Below, one piece after another: positions 35,264 through 44,199 of a DNA stretch of 59,995 nucleotides (positions are counted from its first letter, which is position 1; each line of letters begins with the position of its first letter). Source of the DNA: Gemmatimonadaceae bacterium (GTDB lineage: Bacteria > Gemmatimonadota > Gemmatimonadetes > Gemmatimonadales > Gemmatimonadaceae). The notes under the pieces were generated by a model. It searched no databases and was not told where the DNA came from. It saw nothing but the letters and a program-made list of their open reading frames with translations. Both the position numbers and the translations under genes were made by a program. The stretch spans positions 1-59,995 of the forward strand of contig DASQFN010000007.1 in NCBI GenBank assembly GCA_035633115.1. The letters are read 5' to 3'.

Positions 35264-36583
35264 CTATCTGCTGATAATGTTCGCCCGGCCGTTAACTACG
35301 CTTCCCTTGAGCAAAGTGGAGTTCGCGTCGTACCAGGAATCTCCATGATTCTGCGCCGGCACCAGAGCGCCGAGATAGTCGTCGTTGGTCCTCAGCCAGC
35401 TCAGCTGATTGTACGCGTTGGCGAGGAATGACCCGAGAATGAGTCCCCAGCCGACCGGCCATCCGCCTTTGACGGCTGCGCCACCAACCGCGGCGGCTGT
35501 GGCGGCGAGAGCGCCCATAAGCGTGTCGCTGTTGAACTTCAGACCGCATGGGGTGTCGTCGTCTTCCCAGAAAAGAATGTGGTGCCCGTCTGGAAACTCC
35601 GCATTGAATCCGTTGACCTGGTCTCGCGTGAAGATCAGAACGGACCCGTTCCAGAAGGCATTGTTCTGGTCGAAGATTCGCTCCACCACGGCGTGTTCCC
35701 CGGAGCACGAAAGGTCTTCACCATATTGCGTGTTTCCACCCGATACTGGCCCATGGACATGGACTTCGATCTCGGGGTCGCCCTTGGTCCAGGGCTCGCC
35801 CCTGTCCACAATGCGGGAAAAAGTCATGTAATAGCCCGGCGTACCATATGAGCTCCCGCCGCCGCCTCCGCATTCGCCGCAATCGATCACCTTGCTGATC
35901 TCGAGCCCCCGATTGCCGCTCACCGACGAACACGCGGCAGGATTCTCATCGCATCGAACCATCGTCCCGATTGATTTCCCGCCGCGATCGTTGATGTTCC
36001 CGGATTTATTCGGGTCCAACGGCTCGTTGAAGCGCGTTTCTACCGGCACTAGTGCGAGCGTCGGCAGCGACGGTGGTGAGGCCTCATTGAGAGCTACCTG
36101 CCTTCCCTTCAGATCAAATGCAACGATCTCCTCGCCATCGTCGAGCTGTGAGGCAACGAGAATATTCGCATCGCCGGTCCAGCTCTCTCGCTGCGAGGCG
36201 ACCGGGATGTAAAACTCGAGGTCCCTGACGATCTCGAGAGCCGCGGCGATGTCATCGGCTCTTTTTCCCGCAGCCGAAGCGGTGCGGACAAGCGTACCGG
36301 GGTTCAGGTACCTCCGGACCTCGAGCTTGTGCTCCTTGAATGGAGCGCTCTGCATCTGCTGCAGCACCTCAGCCCTAAGGCCGTCATTCGCGAGCGACAA
36401 GGCGATCGCGCGAGTGAGCGTTGTGAGCGCGGCGCGCTCCGTGGTGACTGGCTGACCGGGCGCTGCCGACGCCTGCGCGCGCACTGTCGGCTTCGTGACT
36501 TCGAGTGCATGGTCGGCGCAACCGTACGTGCCGGCGACAAGAACGATTGCTGCAAGGCTCCACAGCCTGGCGTGTCTCTTCAT
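35264..36583 (-). CDS. Lipoprotein of unknown function
   Basis: A 439-residue predicted lipoprotein. ATG 36583, with ribosome site ggaggt, gives a signal peptide ending VAGTYGC. The mature part has a helical N-terminal third, and a Gly/Cys-rich segment with DCGECGGGGGSSYG near the middle. The C-terminal region contains a small hydrophobic stretch (GALAATAAAVGGAAVKGGWPVG). No catalytic motif or family is recognised. A 166-bp gap without features separates it from the next gene (35098-35263). Confidence 0.65.
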   Translation of the reverse strand: MKRHARLWSLAAIVLVAGTYGCADHALEVTKPTVRAQASAAPGQPVTTERAALTTLTRAIALSLANDGLRAEVLQQMQSAPFKEHKLEVRRYLNPGTLVRTASAAGKRADDIAAALEIVRDLEFYIPVASQRESWTGDANILVASQLDDGEEIVAFDLKGRQVALNEASPPSLPTLALVPVETRFNEPLDPNKSGNINDRGGKSIGTMVRCDENPAACSSVSGNRGLEISKVIDCGECGGGGGSSYGTPGYYMTFSRIVDRGEPWTKGDPEIEVHVHGPVSGGNTQYGEDLSCSGEHAVVERIFDQNNAFWNGSVLIFTRDQVNGFNAEFPDGHHILFWEDDDTPCGLKFNSDTLMGALAATAAAVGGAAVKGGWPVGWGLILGSFLANAYNQLSWLRTNDDYLGALVPAQNHGDSWYDANSTLLKGSVVNGRANIISR

Positions 36584-36745
36584 GAGGGACCTCCGAAGAA
36601 ATGGGGGATGACATTCCCGGAGGCCAAAGGCATGACGACGCATGGACCGCCGGAACTTTGCCTGGCAGTCTACGCCGAGCCTGCAGTTTCAAGAGGACCG
36701 TTTTCTGGCGCCCGCAGCCGTTTCACCGCGAGCGGAGCGGCCGGC

Positions 36746-37285
36746 TCAGTCCATCAGCTCGCCGCCGCTGATCTCCCGCACGTCGCCGATCTCCGCCGCG
36801 CGTCCCGTGACTCTCGCCTTGATGACCTCCCACAGAATCATCGGCATCGGCTTGTCGTTCTTCATGTAAATCACCGAATCGGCATCAACGAAGATGAGCG
36901 CAATGCGTGGATCTTCGGGGCCGCCGTCGCGTTTGCCACCCTCATCGCCGAACCAGATTTTCCAGTCAGGCTTGTAGAGACTCCTGATCCGGTGCCTGTC
37001 GCGCGAGACGTGCGCCACGCCGCTCACCGAGACCCACTCGCGCGTGCGGGAATTGTAGTACGCGCAGTTCACATTTGGGTCGCTCTGAATCTCGTCGAGC
37101 TTGGTCGATTCAGTGTTCGTGACGAACCAGAGATCGGCGCCGGAGATGCGCTTCTGTGTCGCCATCGGCCGCGAGACGAGATGGCCGTCAGCCCGGCGCG
37201 TGGTGAACATCGCCGTCTCGATGCCGTCAATCAGGTCATCGAGCTCCTCGAGCTTTTTTTCAGTGGTAGGCATGCCGTCGAGCAT
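36746..37285 (-). CDS. Pyridoxamine-5'-phosphate oxidase-like general stress protein
   Basis: A 179-residue split-barrel flavin-binding protein of the PPOX 'general stress protein 26' type: AMFTTRRADGHLVSRPMATQ, DLWFVTNTESTKLDEIQSDP, VNCAYYNSRTREWVSVSG and RIALIFVDADSVIYM. Likely binds FMN or F420; reaction unknown. Start ATG 37285 or 37273; neither has a clear ribosome site. Downstream neighbour of the peroxiredoxin gene on the same strand, consistent with a redox or stress theme. Confidence 0.82.
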   Translation of the reverse strand: MLDGMPTTEKKLEELDDLIDGIETAMFTTRRADGHLVSRPMATQKRISGADLWFVTNTESTKLDEIQSDPNVNCAYYNSRTREWVSVSGVAHVSRDRHRIRSLYKPDWKIWFGDEGGKRDGGPEDPRIALIFVDADSVIYMKNDKPMPMILWEVIKARVTGRAAEIGDVREISGGELMD

Positions 37286-37334
37286 CCGCAGGAGACATGC
37301 CCACCGTCCTGACGGCTCGTGTTAACCGAGCCCT

Positions 37335-37832
37335 TCAATCAAGCGCACGGACCGCCGACTCGACTTCCTGTACTTGTCCCGCGATCTGCACCTTCGGGAA
37401 GATCTTCGCGACGCGACCGTCACGGCCCACGACCACCGTCGTCCGCTCGACGCCCATGTACTTCACGCCGTACAGAGACTTCTCCTTCCAGATACCGAAC
37501 GCGTCGGCGAGCCGGTGGCCTTCATCCACCAGCAGCAGGTACGGCAGCTCGTTCTTCTGCTTGAATTTCCGGTGCGACTGAGCGCTGTCAGGGCTCACTC
37601 CCATCACCACCGCATCTATCTCCCCGAACCGGGGAAAGGCGTCGCGAAAATCGCACGCTTCCTTCGTTCAGCCGGAGGTGTTGTCTTTCGGATAGAAAAA
37701 GAGAACGACGTTCTTCCCCTGGAAAGAGCGCAGGCTCACCATGCTCCCGTCGTCCGCCTCGAGCGTGAAATCAGGGACAGCATCGCCTTCCCTGATCACA
37801 TCGGTGCCGCTCGCGGGAGGCGCCGTAGTCAC
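37335..37832 (-). CDS. bcp: Bcp/PrxQ-type peroxiredoxin with in-frame TGA at the peroxidatic cysteine (probable selenoprotein)
   Basis: A 165-residue thiol peroxidase of the Bcp/PrxQ family reducing H2O2 and organic hydroperoxides. From GTG 37832 (GTGA overlap with the argF stop) it reads FTLEADDGSMVSLRSFQGK and FFYPKDNTSG, then TGA (37670-37668, codon 55), then TKEACDFRDAFPRF and VMGVSPDSAQSHRKFKQK. In relatives the TGA position is the peroxidatic Cys of G-C-T, and the resolving Cys follows five residues later, as here (Cys60). Both sides are fully conserved, so UGA most likely encodes selenocysteine. A simple nonsense mutation (TGC to TGA) or a base error is the alternative. No Sec-insertion genes lie in the window. 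Confidence 0.85.
37633..37663 (-). promoter_or_regulatory. Candidate bacterial SECIS hairpin after the bcp TGA
   Basis: On the minus strand, starting 6 bases after the TGA: GGAA-GCGT-GCGA, loop TTT, TCGC-(G)-ACGC-(CT)-TTCC, i.e. 12 base pairs with two small bulges. The apical loop is 18-20 bases from the TGA, the spacing seen in E. coli fdhF. The loop lacks the usual early G. A second hairpin, CCCCG-GTT-CGGGG (37622-37634), has a G-first loop but lies about 39 bases away. Confidence 0.5.
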
Positions 37833-38749
37833 AGCGCCACTCCGCCCATGAGATTCGCCATTATCGCCTTCTGAATGTGAAGCCGGTTCTCGGCCTCGTT
37901 CCACACCCTGCTCTGCGGTCCGTCGATTACATCGGGAGCAACTTCCTCGCCCCGGTGCGCGGGAAGGCAATGAAGAAAGATTGCGCCCTTTTTCGCGCGC
38001 GCCATGAGCTTCTCGTCCACCCTGAACCCGTCGAACGCCTTCTGCCTGATCGCCTGCTCGTCTTCCTGACCCATCGAGGCCCACACGTCCGTGTTCACCA
38101 CGTCCGCGCCTTCCGCCGCCTCGCTTGGCTCGCGCACGACGCGAACATTCGCCGCGGATTGAGCGCGCTTGAGAATCGCGCCGTTGGGGTCATATCCCTC
38201 GGGACACGCGAGCGTGAGATCGAAGCCGAGCCGGTACGCCGCGTTCATCCACGAGTTCGCCATGTTGTTGCCGTCACCTATCCAGGCGACGCGCTTTCCG
38301 TCGACGGAGCCGAGCTCCTGAATGATCGTCAGAACGTCGGCGAGAACCTGACATGGATGGAGCAGATCAGTGAGCCCGTTTATCACGGGAACGGTCGCGA
38401 ACTTCGCAAGCTCCTCGACGTCCGCCTGCGAAAAAGTCCTGATCATTATTCCGTCGACGTACCGCGACAGTACGCGCGCAGTGTCGGAGACGGGCTCACC
38501 GCGGCCGAGCTGCACGTCTCGCGACGAGAGGAAAAGCGCGTGACCGCCGAGCTGCCACGTGCCCACCTCGAAGGAGACACGCGTTCGCGTCGATGACTTC
38601 ATGAAGATCATCGCCAGCGACTTTCCGGCAAGCGGTTTCGCCGTGTAAGAGCCGTCCCGCATGCGCTCGGCAAGCGCAAACAGCTTCAGCAGCTCGTCGC
38701 GCGAGTAGTCCGGAATCGCGAGGAAGTCTCGCGCGCGATCGGCAGGCAT
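37829..38749 (-). CDS. argF: Ornithine carbamoyltransferase
   Basis: A 306-residue enzyme that makes citrulline from ornithine and carbamoyl phosphate in arginine synthesis. Carbamoyl-phosphate site STRTR is in FMKSSTRTRVSFE; HPCQ is in DLLHPCQVLADVLT; the ornithine loop HCLPAHRGEEV and the SMG-type motif (DVWASMGQE) are intact. Length is normal. It lies 4 bp after hslU and its stop overlaps the bcp start (GTGA), so argF and bcp are translationally coupled. Confidence 0.95.
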   Translation of the reverse strand: MPADRARDFLAIPDYSRDELLKLFALAERMRDGSYTAKPLAGKSLAMIFMKSSTRTRVSFEVGTWQLGGHALFLSSRDVQLGRGEPVSDTARVLSRYVDGIMIRTFSQADVEELAKFATVPVINGLTDLLHPCQVLADVLTIIQELGSVDGKRVAWIGDGNNMANSWMNAAYRLGFDLTLACPEGYDPNGAILKRAQSAANVRVVREPSEAAEGADVVNTDVWASMGQEDEQAIRQKAFDGFRVDEKLMARAKKGAIFLHCLPAHRGEEVAPDVIDGPQSRVWNEAENRLHIQKAIMANLMGGVAL

Positions 38750-38753
38750 GAGG

Positions 38754-40211
<1,458 letters not shown>

Positions 40212-40254
40212 CTTTGGCCAGTTGCCGGAGTCAGACAGACATGATGCGCAGTGA

Positions 40255-40821
40255 TCATGTCACCGGCTCGAGCACCGTGATGTTGAGATTCGAGTACACG
40301 CAGATCTCGCCCGCAATCCGAAGCGACTGTTCGACAATTTCCTTTGCCGAAAGCTCTGTGTTGCTCACCAGCGCGCGCGCGGCCGCAAGCGCGTACGATC
40401 CGCCGGAGCCAATGGCAAGAATGCCGTCGTCAGGCTCGATGAGATCGCCGGTGCCGGAGATTATAAAGCCATGCTCGGCGTCGGTAACGGCGAGAAGGGC
40501 CTCGAGGCGCCGCAAAACGCGGTCGCTCCGCCAGTCCTTCGCCAGCTCGACTGCCGCTCTTGGCAGGTTTCCCGGATGCCTCTCGAGCTTCTCCTCGAAC
40601 TTCTCGAAAAGCGTGAACGCGTCGGCCGCGGCGCCGGCGAATCCGGCGAGCAGCTTTCCCCCGCGCAGCGCTCGCACCTTCTGCGCGTTGGACTTCATAA
40701 CCGTATTTCCGACCGTAACCTGGCCGTCGCCGCCGAGGGCCACCTTGCCATTTCGGCGGACTGCCAGGATCGTCGTGGACCGGATCCTGGTGGAGCGAAT
40801 CCTGCTACTCTCCCTTTTCAT
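40255..40821 (-). CDS. hslV: HslV peptidase subunit with short propeptide
   Basis: A 188-residue N-terminal nucleophile protease. The mature chain should start at Thr16 in [20 protein letters not shown], implying a 15-residue prosequence ([15 protein letters not shown]) instead of the single Met of E. coli. Other family blocks are [20 protein letters not shown] and [16 protein letters not shown]. An alternative shorter start was not found; the prosequence DNA is internally repetitive. Confidence 0.93.
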   Translation of the reverse strand: MKRESSRIRSTRIRSTTILAVRRNGKVALGGDGQVTVGNTVMKSNAQKVRALRGGKLLAGFAGAAADAFTLFEKFEEKLERHPGNLPRAAVELAKDWRSDRVLRRLEALLAVTDAEHGFIISGTGDLIEPDDGILAIGSGGSYALAAARALVSNTELSAKEIVEQSLRIAGEICVYSNLNITVLEPVT

Positions 40822-40848
40822 CAGGTCAAAATTAACAGGGATGGCAGG

Positions 40849-41247
40849 GTGAAGCTGGAGCAGCTACCAATCGTAATCGGGGTTCTCGTCTTTCTCATCG
40901 CGTTGGCGATTGCCTACGATTCGATGAGTCCCGAGGAGCGACGCCCGTTCCGCGAGAGGCGGAGGCGCCAGCGCGCAGATCTCAACCGCACGGGCGAGCT
41001 TTTCGTTGCGCTGGGGACGGCGTGCGTGGCTGCGGCGCTCATCGGTCGCGACAACTGGCGGTGGGGAAACATCGCTGTATTTGCCGCCATTGCGCTGCTG
41101 GTCATTGGCGCGGCATTGAACCACCAGTTCCTGAAGGAGCTCCTGCTTTTTCGCGGGGCCAGCAGGCGCGCTACTGAAGATGAGCGGGCGCCGTCGACCC
41201 GTGCAGCTACTCAGTCGGCAGTGATTCGGGGTCGTATTTCAAGGTGA
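40849..41247 (+). CDS. Small membrane protein with three helices
   Basis: A 132-residue protein and the only plus-strand gene in the right half. GTG 40849 starts a helix ([19 protein letters not shown]), then a basic loop ([15 protein letters not shown]), and two more helices ([33 protein letters not shown]). The C-terminus is polar and basic. No family recognised. Divergent from hslV, with about 30 bp between starts, and overlapping the end of an opposing small ORF. Confidence 0.65.
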   Translation: MKLEQLPIVIGVLVFLIALAIAYDSMSPEERRPFRERRRRQRADLNRTGELFVALGTACVAAALIGRDNWRWGNIAVFAAIALLVIGAALNHQFLKELLLFRGASRRATEDERAPSTRAATQSAVIRGRISR

Positions 41248-41431
41248 CGCGGGCGATGTCGCGGACGAGCTCCTGAAAGCTCTCGGGGCTCATGTGACCG
41301 CATACCAGTCTCAGTCGCACGGCGATGTCGCGCTCGAGACGCTCGAGCGCCGGATTCGGGGTGTCGGCCAATTTCACCTCTGAGGAATGCGACGGCAGGA
41401 GCCGGCACCAGGTTACGCATTCCAGATACAC
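41207..41431 (-). CDS. Small hypothetical protein downstream of msrP
   Basis: About 74 residues from GTG 41431 (ATG 41473 is possible but overlaps msrP by 23 bp): VYLECVTWCRLLPS then ALERLERDIAVRLRLVCGHM and [20 protein letters not shown]. The C-terminal part looks like a real amphipathic helical domain rather than a shadow. It overlaps the opposing gene's 3' end by 41 bp. No family recognised. Confidence 0.45.
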   Translation of the reverse strand: MYLECVTWCRLLPSHSSEVKLADTPNPALERLERDIAVRLRLVCGHMSPESFQELVRDIARVTLKYDPESLPTE

Positions 41432-41450
41432 CCACTTTGATTCATATGTT

Positions 41451-42164
41451 TCACACCCCGGCGTACCATTCATATCCCTGGTCGCTCCAGTAGCCGCCGT
41501 TTCGGACCGGCATAAAAACGATGCGGGTGAGGTACTTGGTGTTCTTGTAGCCAAGCTTTGTTGGAGAGTACACGCGGGCGGGCGCGCCGTGCGCCGGCCC
41601 GAGCATCCGACCGTCGAGACCGTAGGCAACAACCGTCTGCGGATGCAGCGCGCTCTCCAGGTCCCAGCTCTCGTGATAGCCGCTGTCAAATGACTGAAAG
41701 TCGACGTACTTCGCCGCGGGCTGAGCTCCGGCAAGACGCGCGAGGTCGCGGAGCCGGACGCCCGTCCATTCCTCGATGGCCGTCCATCCTTCCACGCAAT
41801 AGTGATTCACTCGCTGCGTCGTGCGAGGCAGTTTCTGGAGGTCGTCCAGCGTCAGGCTGAGGGGACGATCCACCAGGCCCGATACTTCGAGCGCCCATCG
41901 TCCGCGCAACGCCTCGTTCCAGATCGGAACCGTCTTCGACACGAAATAGCTCGGCAGCGCGTTCCCGGTGAGACGCGTTCCGGCAATTGGCGCATCCATC
42001 GCGGTGTGGCGGAAAAGCGCGCGCTCCAGCGACTCGTTCTTTCGCTCGGCGTATCGCAGGAGCTTCTCGGCGCCCTTTGGACCGCGTGAATCGCATGCCG
42101 CGAGCAGGGTGGACCACGCCGCGGCGCCCGTAAGCTCCATGAACTTCCGTCGATCGATTGTCAC
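41451..42164 (-). CDS. Molybdopterin-dependent oxidoreductase (MsrP/YedY-like), Tat-exported lipoprotein
   Basis: A 237-residue sulfite-oxidase-fold protein. Twin-arginine signal DRRKFMELTG ends in a lipobox LLAAC (Cys24). The Mo-ligating Cys123 lies in VNHYCVEGWTAIEEWTGV. In E. coli, MsrP repairs methionine sulfoxide in periplasmic proteins, using electrons from the membrane haem protein MsrQ. Here the partner is a cytochrome b561-type protein whose stop overlaps this gene's start (ATGA, 42161-42164). Substrate is not certain; the shorter, lipidated form differs from E. coli MsrP. Confidence 0.85.
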   Translation of the reverse strand: MTIDRRKFMELTGAAAWSTLLAACDSRGPKGAEKLLRYAERKNESLERALFRHTAMDAPIAGTRLTGNALPSYFVSKTVPIWNEALRGRWALEVSGLVDRPLSLTLDDLQKLPRTTQRVNHYCVEGWTAIEEWTGVRLRDLARLAGAQPAAKYVDFQSFDSGYHESWDLESALHPQTVVAYGLDGRMLGPAHGAPARVYSPTKLGYKNTKYLTRIVFMPVRNGGYWSDQGYEWYAGV

Positions 42165-43048
42165 TCCTCCGCTCCATCCGGCACCGCGGAAGCCGGCTCC
42201 GATGGCGGGGCGATTGCCGGACCGGGGAACGCCGGCGCTTCTCCGCCTGAAGGGTGTGGAATAGCAACCGGCGGTACGCTCGGCGGCTCCGGTGCCGCAG
42301 GTCGTGCAGGAGGTACAGGTGCGGGAGGAGCGTCAGCGGGCTCTTTCGATTTTCGCCGCCCGAACAGATTGTAGAACGGCCGCGCGTTTCTCGCTTCGGG
42401 CGATTTCTCCGGACTGTAGCCGCCGGTGGTGATGGCCCTCAATGCGTAAGGATCCACGGCGAAGACCATGAAGATGTGGATCGCGCTCAGCGCGACGAGC
42501 GCGACCATCGACAGGAAATGCCAGTAGCGGGCCCAGACATATCCGCCCATGAGGTCGGTCAATGGCGCAAGCTGAACCGGCTTCCAGATCGCGATCCCGC
42601 TGAGGACCGCCACAGCTCCGACGATGGGGAGGACGAAATACGTTCCGCGCTGAAGCGCATTGTATTTGCCCTGCACCGGATGCCGCTTTCTCAGGAACAG
42701 GTAGTACTTCATCATCTCGAGCGAATCGCGAAAGAATGATTTCCTCGGGACGAGGTCCCGCCATTCTCCGTGCAGGTAGATGAAGCCGAGGTAGATGATT
42801 GCGTTGACTACGAGAACCCACATCATCGCAAAGTGCCAGTTTCGCGCGCCGGCCAGCCAACCGCCGAACGTCAGAGCATTCGGAATCGGCTGACCCTCCC
42901 ACGGGTAGCAGCAGAAGGTCTCGCCCTTCCGCGCGAAAGCCGGGTACGCATTGAAAATCCTGAGCCCGCTCCCCACCATGATCGTGAGCGCGACGGCGTT
43001 CACCCAGTGGGTTATGCGGACGACAGGATGAATTCGAGCTTTGCCCAT
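42161..43048 (-). CDS. Cytochrome b561-type membrane subunit with Pro-rich tail
   Basis: A 295-residue protein from ATG 43048. Four to five helices carry histidines typical of di-haem b561/hydrogenase cytochrome b: HPVVRITHWVNAVALTIMV, NWHFAMMWVLVVNAIIYLG, YWHFLSMVALVALSAIHIF. A long Pro/Ala-rich C-terminal tail (about 55 residues) follows FYNLFGRRKS. It probably carries electrons from quinol to the adjoining molybdoenzyme. An open frame extends to 43162 but lacks family features there. Confidence 0.85.
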   Translation of the reverse strand: MGKARIHPVVRITHWVNAVALTIMVGSGLRIFNAYPAFARKGETFCCYPWEGQPIPNALTFGGWLAGARNWHFAMMWVLVVNAIIYLGFIYLHGEWRDLVPRKSFFRDSLEMMKYYLFLRKRHPVQGKYNALQRGTYFVLPIVGAVAVLSGIAIWKPVQLAPLTDLMGGYVWARYWHFLSMVALVALSAIHIFMVFAVDPYALRAITTGGYSPEKSPEARNARPFYNLFGRRKSKEPADAPPAPVPPARPAAPEPPSVPPVAIPHPSGGEAPAFPGPAIAPPSEPASAVPDGAEE

Positions 43049-43194
43049 ACTACCTGCGGAAGCGGTTTCGCGTCGGACCCGGGATGCAGACAGTGGTGAA
43101 GGTTGATCTGGGACCAGATCAACCGGTATGCATTCCCGGCTGCTCGGATTATACGATGGCAATTATGTGTGCGGTTTTGTCCAGCCGCGAGGTC

Positions 43195-44199
43195 TTACGC
43201 CCTTGGGTGGGCCTTCCGGTAGACTTCCTTGAGCCGCTCGACGCTGGTGTGGGTGTAGATCTGCGTTGTCGAGATCGAGGCGTGGCCAAGGAGCTCCTGA
43301 ACTGCGCGGAGGTCGGCGCCGGCGTCGAGAAGGTGCGTGGCGAAGCTGTGGCGCAGCGAGTGAGTGGACAATCCCGAGTCTTCGTCGATGCTGTCGAGGA
43401 AACCGGTGACGGCGCTCTGGATGGCGCTCACCGACATGCGCTTCCCGCGACTGCTGAGAAAAAAAGCGGTCCTGTCGGCCTTTGGCAGTGAGGTGCGGAC
43501 GATCTCGTCGCGCTTCACCTCGTAGTTGCGCAGTGCAAGCTGCGCGTGATCGCCGACTGGTATGATGCGCTCCTTACGGCCCTTCCCGCGCACCTTTACC
43601 TGCTGCGACAGAAGATCGATGTCGGCGCGGTTGATTCCACGCAGCTCGGACAATCGCATTCCCGTAGAGTAGAACAGCTCCAGAATCGCGTTGTTGCGCA
43701 CGTCGGTGAAGCGGCCCTCCTGCGCTTTCAGCTCGGAGCTTTGGAAGAGCAGGTCGATCTGCGTCCGGTCGAGATAGCCGGGCAGGTGGCGCTCGAGCTT
43801 CGGGCTGTTCACGCCGCGCGCCGGATTGGATTCAACCTCCTCGTTTCGATGCATGTACGCGTAAAAGCTTCGAACCGCGGACAGAGCGCGCGAGATGGTG
43901 CGCTTCGACAGCTTTCGGCGAGTGAGGTGTGAGAGAAATCCGCGAATCGCGAGTCGATCGACTCCCTCCCAGCTCCATTCCCCACCGCCGTAGTAGCCCC
44001 TGAGGTAAGCGGTGAACTCAGTGAGGTCGCGACTGTACGCCTTGAGCGTGTGTGCCGAGACATTCCGCTCTTTCTCCAGGTGAAGGAGGAAGTCGGTCAC
44101 CTCGGGCGAGATGACTGTGGGCCGCTCCGCCGTGTCAGCTGGTTTCAGCGACACGGACAGCACTTTCGATCGACTCGTTCCATTCGGCGATCGCCGCAA
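43195..44199 (-). CDS. xerC: XerC/XerD-type tyrosine recombinase
   Basis: A site-specific recombinase that resolves chromosome dimers at dif. The SAM-like N-terminal domain is FLLHLEKERNVSAHTLKAYSRDL. The catalytic set is present: Arg in YSTGMRLSELRG, Lys in KVRGKGRKER, HSLRHSFATHLL, GHASISTTQIYTH with Tyr. The start is uncertain: GTG at 44163 or 44154 would shorten the overlap with trmFO. Its place between trmFO and hslV matches the codV position in Firmicutes, hence xerC. Confidence 0.9.
   Translation of the reverse strand: MRRSPNGTSRSKVLSVSLKPADTAERPTVISPEVTDFLLHLEKERNVSAHTLKAYSRDLTEFTAYLRGYYGGGEWSWEGVDRLAIRGFLSHLTRRKLSKRTISRALSAVRSFYAYMHRNEEVESNPARGVNSPKLERHLPGYLDRTQIDLLFQSSELKAQEGRFTDVRNNAILELFYSTGMRLSELRGINRADIDLLSQQVKVRGKGRKERIIPVGDHAQLALRNYEVKRDEIVRTSLPKADRTAFFLSSRGKRMSVSAIQSAVTGFLDSIDEDSGLSTHSLRHSFATHLLDAGADLRAVQELLGHASISTTQIYTHTSVERLKEVYRKAHPRA

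Noticed and set aside
37668-38084. A separate 138-residue minus-strand ORF ending at the TGA, and a separate 91-residue ORF at 37335-37610
   Set aside because: They are the two halves of one peroxiredoxin, and the N-terminal part upstream of 37832 is an argF shadow.
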